Shown here in pieces: positions 25,328 to 33,154 of a stretch of DNA of 64,000 nt; within the stretch, counting starts at the first letter, position 1, and each line of letters starts with the position of its first letter. Origin of the DNA: Microbacterium helvum (lineage in GTDB: Bacteria; Actinomycetota; Actinomycetes; Actinomycetales; Microbacteriaceae); contig NZ_JACXZS010000006.1 in NCBI RefSeq assembly GCF_014779795.1, positions 229,690-293,689 of the forward strand. Reading direction: 5' to 3'. The position numbers and the translations under genes were made by a program. Under the pieces are notes generated by a model. That model did not search any database. It was not told the DNA's origin and saw nothing but the letters and a program-made list of their open reading frames with translations.

Positions 25328-26196
25328 CAGTGCTCTCCTTCTTCGGGCTCGAACCACGTGGCGTCGGGGCCGTCCACCACGATGTCGAACCGGTAGCCCA
25401 TCGAGAACTCGGGCACCGACAGGTCGTGGTCGTACAGCCCGATCAGCCGGTCGCGGTCCTTCTGACGCCAGATCGTGTTGTAGATGGGATCCAGCGGGAA
25501 CAGCGGGTCGCCGGGGAAGTACATCTGCGTCACGAGACGCTGCGTGAAGCCCGTGCCGAAGATCGAGAAGTGGATGTGCGCGGGCCGCCACGCGTTCACG
25601 TGGTTCTTCCACGGGTAGGCGCCCGGCTTGATCGTCGTGAACTTGTAGTAGCCGTCGTCGTCGGTGACGGTGCGCCCGGCGCCGGTGAAGTTGGAGTCGA
25701 GCGGCGCGGGGTGCTGGTCGCGCTGGTGGATGTAGCGGCCGGCGGCGTTGGCCTGCCAGATCTCCACGAGCTGGTTCGCCAGCGGACGCCCCCACGAGTC
25801 GAGCAGACGCCCCTCCACTGTCATGCGCTCGCCCTGCGGCTCGCCGATGTGCTGCAGCGTCAGGTCGGACTCGATGGCGGCGACGTCACGCTGCCCGAAC
25901 GCGGGCGACCACAGCTCGATGGTCTCGGGGTCGACCAGCTTGGGATTCTTCGTGGGGTGGCGCAGCAGGCTCGACCGGTACGGCGGGAAGTCGTGCAGGC
26001 TCATGTTGAGCTTCTCGCCCGCGGCCTCGCGGCGAGCCGCGGCGGCGTGGTAGTCGACGATCTCCTGCGTGATCTCGTTCTGCGTCAGCTGGTCGGGCGA
26101 GGCCAGCAGCGACTCCGGCGCCGCCACGGTCTGCTCCAGCACCACCGACGACGAGAACGCCTCTTGACCGCCGGGATCGGGCTGCGTCGCACTCAT
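25327..26196 (-). CDS. pcaH: Protocatechuate 3,4-dioxygenase, beta subunit
   Basis: 289 aa. All four non-heme Fe(III) ligands of intradiol enzymes are visible in context: Tyr in AAGRYIHQRDQH, Tyr in PGAYPW, and two His in RPAHIHFSIFG. It has a longer N-terminal extension (about 45 residues) than Pseudomonas PcaH. Strong Shine-Dalgarno GAAGGAGA before ATG 26196. First gene of pcaHGBDC, with a perfect palindrome 65 bases upstream. Confidence 0.95.
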   Translation of the reverse strand: MSATQPDPGGQEAFSSSVVLEQTVAAPESLLASPDQLTQNEITQEIVDYHAAAARREAAGEKLNMSLHDFPPYRSSLLRHPTKNPKLVDPETIELWSPAFGQRDVAAIESDLTLQHIGEPQGERMTVEGRLLDSWGRPLANQLVEIWQANAAGRYIHQRDQHPAPLDSNFTGAGRTVTDDDGYYKFTTIKPGAYPWKNHVNAWRPAHIHFSIFGTGFTQRLVTQMYFPGDPLFPLDPIYNTIWRQKDRDRLIGLYDHDLSVPEFSMGYRFDIVVDGPDATWFEPEEGEH

Positions 26197-26260
26197 CAAG
26201 GTCTCCTTCGACGACTCGGGTCGTCCCAGAGTCGCACCGCCTCGTCGTGACGGCGGCTTG

Positions 26261-26281
26261 GATTCCCATCCAGTGGGAATC
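26261..26281 (-). promoter_or_regulatory. Operator-like palindrome upstream of pcaH
   Basis: GATTCCCA-TCCAG-TGGGAATC, a perfect 8+8 inverted repeat. Its half-site GATTCC/GGAATC recurs upstream of pobA (28032-28056), and TTCCG/CGGAA occurs upstream of the desA-like gene, suggesting related IclR-type operators. Confidence 0.6.
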
Positions 26282-26312
26282 GTGGATGCCGGCGGCCCGG
26301 GCTCGCCGTCGG

Positions 26313-27071
26313 TCAGGCCGAGCGCAGATCCTGGTGGAGATCCTTGGCGGCCTGCACGACCAGCGGACCCAGTCGACGCTCGTCCGCCCGCTCCAGATGG
26401 ACCACGAGCCCCAGGGCCACCGGCGGCAGTCCTTCGACGCGAGGCAGCGCGGCGGCGACCGAGATGTTGCCCAATGTCATCTCTTCGCGCGTCGTGGCGT
26501 AGCCGAGCGCCCGCGTGCGGGCGAGATCGGCGCGCAGGCCGGCCTCGGTCGTGATGGAGTTGACGGTCTCGCGCTCCAGCGGCGCCTCGAAGTACTGCCG
26601 GAGCCACCCCTCGTCGCGTGTCGCGAGCAGCGCCTTGCCGACCCCTGTGGTGTGCAGCGGTCCGCGTCCGCCCATGCGGCTGAGCGTCGGGATCGACTGG
26701 CGGCCGGTGAGGCGTCCGACGTAGAGGGCGGTCGAGGTCGCGGGCGTCGCACCGTCGAGCACGGCGAGGTGCACGTTCTCGCCTGTCGCCTCGTACAGGC
26801 GCACCATGTGCGGCAGCGCGGTCTCTCGCAGCCGCAGCGACAGCGGCGAGAGCTCGCCGAGCTCCCACAGGCGCGGGCCGATCGCGTACGTGTGACCGGG
26901 CGCGCGGGTGAGCAGTCCCTCGGCGACGAGGGTCGCCAGCAGCCGATGGAGGGTCGAGGTCGCCAGCCCCGTACGCGCGGCGAGCGTGGTCGCGGTGACC
27001 GCGGGCTCGTCGTCGGTGAAGCAGCCGAGCACGCGCAGCGTCCGCTCCAGCACGCCCTCGCCGTCGGCCAT
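26313..27071 (-). CDS. IclR-family regulator
   Basis: 252 aa from ATG 27071, preceded by GGGAGGA; a longer start at 27107 is less likely. Winged helix (LERTLRVLGCF...TATTLAARTGLATSTLHRLLATL) and effector domain (HLAVLDGATPATSTALYVGRL, HTTGVGKALLA, ALGYATTREEMTLGNISVAAAL). Reads toward pcaHGBDC from upstream and is divergent from a second IclR gene. Likely regulates the pca or pob genes; which one cannot be said from sequence. Confidence 0.85.
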   Translation of the reverse strand: MADGEGVLERTLRVLGCFTDDEPAVTATTLAARTGLATSTLHRLLATLVAEGLLTRAPGHTYAIGPRLWELGELSPLSLRLRETALPHMVRLYEATGENVHLAVLDGATPATSTALYVGRLTGRQSIPTLSRMGGRGPLHTTGVGKALLATRDEGWLRQYFEAPLERETVNSITTEAGLRADLARTRALGYATTREEMTLGNISVAAALPRVEGLPPVALGLVVHLERADERRLGPLVVQAAKDLHQDLRSA

Positions 27072-27098
27072 GGATCCTCCCGCTGCGACGTTACCCCG

Positions 27099-27110
27099 AC
27101 CGTGCACGGT
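27099..27110. promoter_or_regulatory. Palindrome between divergent IclR genes
   Basis: ACCGTGCACGGT is a perfect 12-bp palindrome in the 53-base gap between the two divergent IclR start codons, a natural place for an autoregulatory site. Confidence 0.45.
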
Positions 27111-27124
27111 GGCAGAGTGGGCGC

Positions 27125-27877
27125 ATGGCCAATTCGCCGTCCGGCGACTCGATGACCGACCGCATCGTGCGCGTGCTCGAGACCTTCACCGTCGAGCGGT
27201 CGATGCAGTCGGCGTCCGAGATCGGCCGCCGCGCCGGGCTGCCGTCATCGACCGCGCACCGGATCGTGGACGAGCTGGTCGACGCGGGGCTGCTCGAGCG
27301 CGACGAGGATCGCCGCGTGCACCTCGGGCTGCGACTGTGGGAGCTCGCCCTGCGCGGGTCCACCGCGCTGCGCCTGCGGCAGGCCGCCCTTCCGCACATG
27401 GAGACCGTGCAGGCGCGCATCCGCGAGCACACGCAGCTGGCGGTGCTCGAGCAGGACGAGGCGCTGTTCCTCGAGCGGCTGTCGCACCCCGCCGCCGGGG
27501 CGAACATCACCCGCGTCGCCGGGCGGCTGCCGCTGCACGCCTCGTCGTCGGGGCTGGTGCTGCTGGCGTCCGCCCCGGCGGCGCTGCGCGATCGCGTGCT
27601 CGCCGGCCCGCTGCGCGCCGTCTCGCCCGAGACGGTGACGGATGCCGCACGCCTGCGCCGGCTGCTGACCGAGGTGCGCCGCACCGGGGTGGTGGTCGCC
27701 CCCGGTTCGATCGAAGCCGTGTCGACGGGTGTGGCCGTGCCGATCCGCGATGCGGGCGCCGTGGTCGCCGCATTGTCGGTCGTGCTTCCTCGCGAGACGG
27801 CGCCGGAGCCTGCGATCGCCGCGCTGCGGGAGGCTGCGGCATCCATCGAGGCGGCACTCCGGGCCGATCGGCGCTGA
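27125..27877 (+). CDS. IclR-family regulator, PobR-like by position
   Basis: 250 aa. DNA-binding domain MTDRIVRVLETF...SASEIGRRAGLPSSTAHRIVDEL, then effector domain TQLAVLEQDEALFLERLSHP, LPLHASSSGLVLLA and VVAPGSIEAVSTGVAVPI. It precedes pobA on the same strand with a 244-base spacer that holds a large hairpin and an operator-like site. Positionally the best candidate for control of 4-hydroxybenzoate hydroxylase. Start could also be the Met at 27155. Confidence 0.83.
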   Translation: MANSPSGDSMTDRIVRVLETFTVERSMQSASEIGRRAGLPSSTAHRIVDELVDAGLLERDEDRRVHLGLRLWELALRGSTALRLRQAALPHMETVQARIREHTQLAVLEQDEALFLERLSHPAAGANITRVAGRLPLHASSSGLVLLASAPAALRDRVLAGPLRAVSPETVTDAARLRRLLTEVRRTGVVVAPGSIEAVSTGVAVPIRDAGAVVAALSVVLPRETAPEPAIAALREAAASIEAALRADRR

Positions 27878-27893
27878 CTCGCCGACACAACCT

Positions 27894-27985
27894 CGGATCC
27901 GCAGGTGCGGAGGCGTCACGCGACACGCCGTCCTGGCGGCGCCGGCACCGGCGTGTCGCGCTGCGCGTCCGCAGGCGCGGATCCG
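27894..27985. repeat. Long imperfect inverted repeat (37-bp arms) before pobA
   Basis: Arms 27894-27930 and 27949-27985 match at 30 of 37 positions, with an 18-nt loop. The ends CGGATCCGC and the inner block CGCGACACGCCG are identical. Each arm contains its own smaller palindrome (CCGCA-GG-TGCGG). It may terminate the IclR transcript or be a small mobile-type element. Confidence 0.75.
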
Positions 27986-28031
27986 ATTCTGTGCACGACC
28001 GCCCCGGCTGCGCACGAGATCTGAGAGGACC

Positions 28032-28056
28032 GATTCCTGCCCGATGAACGGGAATC
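28032..28056 (+). promoter_or_regulatory. Operator-like inverted repeat upstream of pobA
   Basis: GATTCC (28032-28037) and GGAATC (28051-28056) face each other across 13 bases; the same half-site occurs in the pcaH palindrome. The site ends 65 bases before the pobA start. Confidence 0.5.
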
Positions 28057-28121
28057 ATGCCGCACTGTCAACCGAGACGGGCACACTGGGCCGAGGCATC
28101 CATTCGTCGAAGGAGACGCTC

Positions 28122-29306
28122 ATGACCACGATCCGCACCCGCGTCGCCATCGTCGGCGCCGGACCCGCCGGCCTGCTGCTGTCGCACCTGCTCGGGATCG
28201 CCGGCATCGAGTCCGTCGTCATCGACCAGCGCTCGCGCGAAGAGATCGAGACGACCATCCGCGCCGGCATCCTGGAGCAGGGCACGGTCGAGATCCTCGA
28301 TTCGTCCGGCGCGTCCAGCCGCGTCCGCACGGTCGGCAACCGCCACGACGGCATCGAGCTCCGCTTCGCGGGCGCCGGGCACCGCATCGACTTCGCGGAC
28401 CTCGTCGGCCGCGGCGTCTGGCTCTACCCGCAGCACGAGGTGCTCAAGGACCTCATCGCGGTGCGCCTCGGCAAGGGCCAGGATCTGCGCTTCGGCGTGA
28501 CCGCCGTACGGGTCGAGGATGCGGCATCCACCCGTCCCCGGGTCATCGCGACCGACGCCGACGGCCAGGCGCTCGAGATCGAGGCCGACTTCGTCGTCGG
28601 CGCCGACGGCTCGCGCAGCGTCGTGCGCGAAGCGGTGACGGGCTCGTCGACGGGCGGGTACTTCCGCGAGTATCCGTTCGCCTGGTTCGGCATCCTGTGC
28701 GAGGCGCCGCCGAGCGCCGAAGAGCTGATCTACAGCAACTCGCCGAACGGCTTCGCGCTCATCAGCCAGCGCAGCGCGACCGTGCAGCGGATGTACTTCC
28801 AGTGCGACCCCGAGGCCGACCCGAACGCGCTGTCGCAGGAGCAGCTGTGGGACGAGCTGCAGAAGCGCGTGCCGGGCACGACCCTCAAGGAGGGCCCGAT
28901 CTTCCAGCGCGACGTGCTGCGGTTCCGCAGCTTCGTGGCGCACGAGCTGCGGAAGGGGCGGGTCGCCCTCATCGGCGACGCCGCGCACACCGTGCCGCCC
29001 ACCGGCGCGAAGGGGATGAACCTCGCCGTCGCCGACGTGCTCGTGCTGGAGCGCGCGCTGCGAGCGCTGCTCCAGGGCGGCGACGAGCGCCTGCTCGACG
29101 CGTTCCCCGAGACGGCGCTGCACCGCATCTGGAAGGCGCAGCACTTCTCGTGGTGGATGACGAGCATGCTGCACGTCGCGCCCGATGCGTCGGACTTCGA
29201 CCGGCTGCGCCAGCTGGGCGAGTTGCGCTCGGTCGTCGAGTCCGAGGCGGGCCGGCGCTTCCTCGCCGAGGCGTACACCGGCTGGCCGCTCGAGGGGCTC
29301 GCCTGA
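28122..29306 (+). CDS. pobA: 4-hydroxybenzoate 3-monooxygenase
   Basis: 394 aa, the usual PobA length. FAD-binding GAGPAGLLLSHLL at the N-terminus, VVGADGSRSVVR (DG motif) and GDAAHTVPPTGAKGMN (second FAD motif) are all in place. RAGILEQGTVEIL is characteristic of PobA. It hydroxylates 4-hydroxybenzoate to protocatechuate with NAD(P)H and O2, feeding pcaHG. AAGGAGA precedes ATG 28122. Confidence 0.95.
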   Translation: MTTIRTRVAIVGAGPAGLLLSHLLGIAGIESVVIDQRSREEIETTIRAGILEQGTVEILDSSGASSRVRTVGNRHDGIELRFAGAGHRIDFADLVGRGVWLYPQHEVLKDLIAVRLGKGQDLRFGVTAVRVEDAASTRPRVIATDADGQALEIEADFVVGADGSRSVVREAVTGSSTGGYFREYPFAWFGILCEAPPSAEELIYSNSPNGFALISQRSATVQRMYFQCDPEADPNALSQEQLWDELQKRVPGTTLKEGPIFQRDVLRFRSFVAHELRKGRVALIGDAAHTVPPTGAKGMNLAVADVLVLERALRALLQGGDERLLDAFPETALHRIWKAQHFSWWMTSMLHVAPDASDFDRLRQLGELRSVVESEAGRRFLAEAYTGWPLEGLA

Positions 29307-29381
29307 TCGGCGGCACACGACTGCCACTGAACGGGAGTGAGAGGATGCCGCAGCCGCCGTCTCGGCTATAGTCCGGTGCCC

Positions 29382-30620
29382 ATGGCCTCACCGTCGCGGA
29401 CCTCACGCCCATCGTCGGGCGCGGGACCCTCGCGCACGGGATCGGCGGTCATGCTGCTGGTTGCGGTGTGCCTGGTTGCCGCCAACATGCGCCCCGCCAT
29501 CACCGGACTCGGGCCGCTGCTCGACCAGATCGGCGCCGACACCGGGATGACGCCGACGACGCTCGGGGTCCTGGCAGCCGTGCCGCTGGCGGCCTGGGCC
29601 GTGTTCTCGCCCCTCGCGCACGACCTCAGCCGGCGCTTCGGCCAGCCGCGCGTGCTGCTGTGGTCGCTGCTCGTGCTGCTCGCGGGAACGCTCGTGCGCT
29701 CGCTCACCGACCCCGTGGCGGGTCTGTGGATCGGCACCGCGGTGATCGGCATCGGCATCGCCGTCATCAACGTGCTGATGCCCGCCGTGGTGAAGCGGGA
29801 GTTCGCCGGGCACGTCGCCGCGGTCACCGCCGTGTACACGGCACTGCTGGCCGGGCTCGGCGCCGTGTCGTCGGGGGTCGTCGTGCCGATCTCGCACGTC
29901 GAGGTCGGCGGCGAGCCGGCGGGCTGGCAGATCGCACTGCTGGTCACCGGCGCCGCCCTGCTGCCGTTCGCGATCGCGGGGTGGTGGTGGGCGCACCGCG
30001 GCGCGAGGCGCACGCACGACCGCGAGGGCGCACCGCGGGGCCGCACGGGCATCTGGACCGACCCGGTCGCATGGCTCGTCGCCGTCTACATGGGGCTGCA
30101 GGCATCCATGTTCTACATGTTCGTGACGTGGCTGGCGCCGCTGTCGATGTCTATCGGCCGCTCCGAGGTCGTCGCCGGCGTCGACGTCATGGTCTACCAG
30201 CTGTTCTCGCTCGCCGGCTGCCTGCTGCTGCCGCTCATCCTGCGCGGCCCGCTGGAACGGTGGGCACCGGCGCTCATCCCATCGCTCGCCATCGTCGGCG
30301 TGGCGGGGCTCATGCTCGCCCCCGGCGCGGTGCTCGTGTGGGGGTGCCTCATCGGGCTCACCGGTGGCGCGACGCTGGCGATGTCGCTCACCCTGATGGC
30401 GCAGCGCGCCCGCGACCACGACACCTCGGCCGCGCTGTCGGGCATGTCGCAGTCGGTCGGCTACGTCATCGCCGCCCTCGGCCCGGTCGCGTTCGGGGCG
30501 CTGCACAGCCTCACCGGCGGGTGGACGCTCTCGCTGGGCCTCGTGCTGGCCGTGCTGGTGGCGCTCACGATCGTGGGCGTGTTCGCGGGCCGCGACCGTT
30601 ACGTGCTCGAGCATCGGTGA
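29382..30620 (+). CDS. MFS transporter, CynX/NimT-like, probably for aromatic acids
   Basis: 412 aa, about 12 helices. NMRPAITGLGPLLDQI in the first helix and loop is typical of the cyanate/nitroimidazole (CynX/NimT) MFS branch. A TATAGT hexamer (29367-29372) ends only nine bases before ATG 29382, so the transcript may be nearly leaderless. Position between pobA and the phenylpropanoid cluster suggests uptake of hydroxycinnamates or hydroxybenzoates, like phdT/couT transporters; substrate unproven. Confidence 0.78.
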   Translation: MASPSRTSRPSSGAGPSRTGSAVMLLVAVCLVAANMRPAITGLGPLLDQIGADTGMTPTTLGVLAAVPLAAWAVFSPLAHDLSRRFGQPRVLLWSLLVLLAGTLVRSLTDPVAGLWIGTAVIGIGIAVINVLMPAVVKREFAGHVAAVTAVYTALLAGLGAVSSGVVVPISHVEVGGEPAGWQIALLVTGAALLPFAIAGWWWAHRGARRTHDREGAPRGRTGIWTDPVAWLVAVYMGLQASMFYMFVTWLAPLSMSIGRSEVVAGVDVMVYQLFSLAGCLLLPLILRGPLERWAPALIPSLAIVGVAGLMLAPGAVLVWGCLIGLTGGATLAMSLTLMAQRARDHDTSAALSGMSQSVGYVIAALGPVAFGALHSLTGGWTLSLGLVLAVLVALTIVGVFAGRDRYVLEHR

Positions 30621-30692
30621 GGGGATGCCGCGGCTCGTCGCCGCAGCGGCGGCCGGGCTTCGCGGCGATCGGGTTTCGCGGCGATGGGGCGG

Positions 30693-30717
30693 CGGGCGCG
30701 CGGATGTCGCGCGCCCG
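30693..30717. terminator. Bidirectional stem-loop terminator
   Basis: CGGGCGCGCG (30693-30702) pairs perfectly with CGCGCGCCCG (30708-30717), loop GATGT. It lies between the convergent MFS and MarR genes. Confidence 0.7.
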
Positions 30718-30729
30718 GTCGTCCGGTGC

Positions 30730-31194
30730 TCAGTCGTCCGGGAAGGCGAGTGCCCGCAGCAGCGCGGCGAGCGTCGCGCGGTCACTCGCGGTGAGCTGGG
30801 CGTGCACGCGCTCCTCGGCGTTCCGGGCGGAGTCGCGGGCGGCGGCGGCGAGCGCACGGCCGGCCTCCGTCGCGACGACGACGTTCGCCCGCCGGTCCGA
30901 GGGATCGGGGAGCCGCTCGACGAGATCGCGGGACTGGAGCTCGTCGACCAGGCTCACGACCTGGCTCGGGTCGAGACGCAGGAACTCCGCGAGCTCGCGC
31001 TGCGAGGGGCGCGCGTCGCCCGAGGTCAGGACGAGCACCGAGTACGAGCGCGCCTTGAGCCCGTGGGCGGAGAGCGCGGCATTGCCGGCGCCGAGTGCGA
31101 TGGCGTTGGCGCGCGCGAGCAGGAAGCTCAGGTCGTCGGTCAGCGCCGACGCCCGCAGCCCTGCGGGTGCGACGGCGTCGGCAGGCTTCGGCAT
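30730..31194 (-). CDS. phdR: MarR-family repressor of the phenylpropanoid cluster
   Basis: 154 aa from ATG 31194. MarR core: LKARSYSVLVLTSGDARPSQRELAEFLRLDPSQVVSLVDEL and the wing DPSDRRANVVVATEAG. Divergent from the SDR gene that opens the side-chain degradation operon, exactly as phdR (Corynebacterium glutamicum) and couR (Rhodococcus), which release DNA on binding hydroxycinnamoyl-CoA. The gene symbol is given by synteny. Confidence 0.82.
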   Translation of the reverse strand: MPKPADAVAPAGLRASALTDDLSFLLARANAIALGAGNAALSAHGLKARSYSVLVLTSGDARPSQRELAEFLRLDPSQVVSLVDELQSRDLVERLPDPSDRRANVVVATEAGRALAAAARDSARNAEERVHAQLTASDRATLAALLRALAFPDD

Positions 31195-31232
31195 GCCCCG
31201 ATCGTAGTCCACTTCGTGGATGAACGGAATGA

Positions 31233-31251
31233 TTGACTTTTTCAACAGTTG
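31233..31251. promoter_or_regulatory. MarR operator candidate between divergent marR and SDR genes
   Basis: TTGA-CTTTT-TCAA (31233-31245) overlaps CAAC-A-GTTG (31243-31251). This is the only AT-rich patch in the 93-base divergent spacer and is centred between the two start codons. Confidence 0.55.
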
Positions 31252-31287
31252 GGTCTTCAATGGATCCGACACGAAGGAGTCTCACGT

Positions 31288-32217
31288 ATGTCTTCGCTCT
31301 CCCCTCTCGACGGCAAGGTCGCCATCGTCACCGGTTCGGGCCGCGGCCTCGGCCTCGCGTACGCGCAGGAGCTCGCTCGCCAGGGCGCCGCCGTCGTCAT
31401 CAACGACATCGATCAGGCCACAGCGGCGGAGGCCGTCGCCACGATCGAGGCCGAGGGCGGCCGCGCCGTGGCCGTCGCCGCTCCGGTCGGCCCGACCGAG
31501 ACCGCGCAGCTGCTCGTCCGCACCGCCGTCGAGACCTTCGGGCGCCTCGACATCCTCGTCACCAACGCCGGCGTGCTCCGCGACACCGTGCTGTGGAAGA
31601 TGAGCGACGACGACTTCGACACCGTCATCAACGTCCACCTGCGCGGCACGTTCACCTGCGTGCGCGAGGCGGCGTCCTGGATGCGTGCGAACGAGGTCGC
31701 CGGGCGCATCATCTGCATCGGCTCCCCCACCGGCCAGCGCGGCAACTTCGGCCAGACGAACTACGCCGCGGCGAAGGCCGGCATCGTGGGCATGGTGCGC
31801 ACGTGGGCGCTCGAGCTCAAGAAGGCCGGGATCACCGCCAACGCCGTCATCCCCGTCGCCGCGACCGCGATGACCGCGACCGTGCCCTACTTCGCCGCCG
31901 CCGTCGAGGCAGACGCCGCCGGCGAGCCCATGCCAGCCTTCTTCCGGCATGACCTCGGATTCGGCACCTCCGACGACGTCGCCGGACTCATCGCCTATCT
32001 CGCCTCCGACGACGCCGCCGGTGTCACCGGCCAGGCGATCGGCATCGGCGGCGACCGCCTGCAGGTGTGGTCGCACCCCGAGCCCGTCGTCACCGCGTAC
32101 CACGACGGCGGCTGGTCCTTCGACGATCTCGCGGCGGACTTCACCGAGGTCACCGACAACCTCCAGTCGGTCGGCGAGAAGTTCCCGCCGCTGCCCGACG
32201 AGCTGCAGCGGCCCTGA
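31288..32217 (+). CDS. phdB: Short-chain dehydrogenase of phenylpropanoid beta-oxidation
   Basis: 309 aa. TGSGRGLGLAYA is the NAD(P)-binding glycine motif, NAGV the next strand, and YAAAKAGI holds the catalytic Tyr-x3-Lys; Ser sits in CIGSPTG. The C-terminal extension of ~60 residues (QVWSHPEPVVTAYHDGGW...) is typical of the SDRs fused to peroxisomal-type hydroxyacyl-CoA functions. Expected reaction: oxidation of the 3-hydroxy-3-arylpropionyl-CoA to the 3-oxo form. GAAGGAG precedes ATG 31288. First gene of a six-gene operon. Confidence 0.8.
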   Translation: MSSLSPLDGKVAIVTGSGRGLGLAYAQELARQGAAVVINDIDQATAAEAVATIEAEGGRAVAVAAPVGPTETAQLLVRTAVETFGRLDILVTNAGVLRDTVLWKMSDDDFDTVINVHLRGTFTCVREAASWMRANEVAGRIICIGSPTGQRGNFGQTNYAAAKAGIVGMVRTWALELKKAGITANAVIPVAATAMTATVPYFAAAVEADAAGEPMPAFFRHDLGFGTSDDVAGLIAYLASDDAAGVTGQAIGIGGDRLQVWSHPEPVVTAYHDGGWSFDDLAADFTEVTDNLQSVGEKFPPLPDELQRP

Positions 32218-32265
32218 CGCGCTGACGCGTCTCGCTTCGCCCGCTCAACGACCGGAAGGTGCGGC

Positions 32266-33153
32266 ATGACCCGCTACGAACCCGCGATCGACCTCGACGC
32301 GATCACCGCGATCGACGTGCACGTGCACATCGAGGTCGATCACCACGGGCATTCATCGCTGCCCGACGACCTCCGCGATGCGGCCGCGAAGTACTTCAGC
32401 GCCGACGGCCCGAATCCCGATCTCGACGGCGTCGCCGCGTACTACCGCGAACGCCGGATGGCCGCCGTGGTCTTCACCGTCGACGCCCGCACGAACTTCG
32501 GGCACGCGCCCCTCTCGAGTGCCGAGATCGCGGAAGGCGCAGCGCGCAACAACGACGTGCTCATCCCCTTCGGCTCGGTCGACCCGCTGTCGGCGACCGC
32601 CGTCGACGAGGCCCGTCGTCTCATCGAGGATCACGGCGTGCGGGGCTTCAAGTTCCACCCCACGGTGCAGGGCTTCGACCCCTCCGATCCGGTGCACTCG
32701 CCGCTGTACGAGACGCTTCAGCAGGCGGGCGTCGTCGCCCTGTTCCACACCGGGCAGACGGGGATCGGCGCGGGGCTTCCCGGCGGGCGGGGGCTGCTGC
32801 TGGGGCTGTCGAACCCGATGCTGCTCGACCCGGTCGCCGCACGGTTCCCCGAGCTGCAGATCATCATGGCGCACCCGTCGGCGCCGTGGCAGGACGAAGC
32901 CCTGTCGGTCGCCACCCACAAGCACAACACGTGGATCGACCTCTCCGGCTGGAGCCCGAAGTACTTCCCCGAGTCGCTCGTGCGCGCCGCGAACTCGTAC
33001 CTGAAGAGCCGCGTGCTCTTCGGCTCGGACTTCCCCCTGCTGACCCCCGACCGCTGGATGCGGGATGCCGGGACCGCCGGGCATTTCAAGCCCGAGGTGA
33101 TGCCCGGCATCCTCAAGGACAACGCGGCGCGCCTGCTCGGGCTCGGCGGCTGA
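32266..33153 (+). CDS. phdD: Amidohydrolase-family enzyme of side-chain cleavage
   Basis: 295 aa, TIM-barrel amidohydrolase_2 (ACMSD-like) fold. DVHVHIE at the N-terminus gives the HxH metal pair, GFKFHP and MAHPSAPW supply further His, and FGSDFPLLTPDRW the catalytic Asp. In the phd/cou clusters such a protein (PhdD/CouO) performs hydrolytic retro-Claisen removal of acetyl-CoA from the beta-keto thioester, giving the free benzoate. That role here is assigned from cluster synteny. Confidence 0.8.
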   Translation: MTRYEPAIDLDAITAIDVHVHIEVDHHGHSSLPDDLRDAAAKYFSADGPNPDLDGVAAYYRERRMAAVVFTVDARTNFGHAPLSSAEIAEGAARNNDVLIPFGSVDPLSATAVDEARRLIEDHGVRGFKFHPTVQGFDPSDPVHSPLYETLQQAGVVALFHTGQTGIGAGLPGGRGLLLGLSNPMLLDPVAARFPELQIIMAHPSAPWQDEALSVATHKHNTWIDLSGWSPKYFPESLVRAANSYLKSRVLFGSDFPLLTPDRWMRDAGTAGHFKPEVMPGILKDNAARLLGLGG

Positions 33154-33154
33154 C

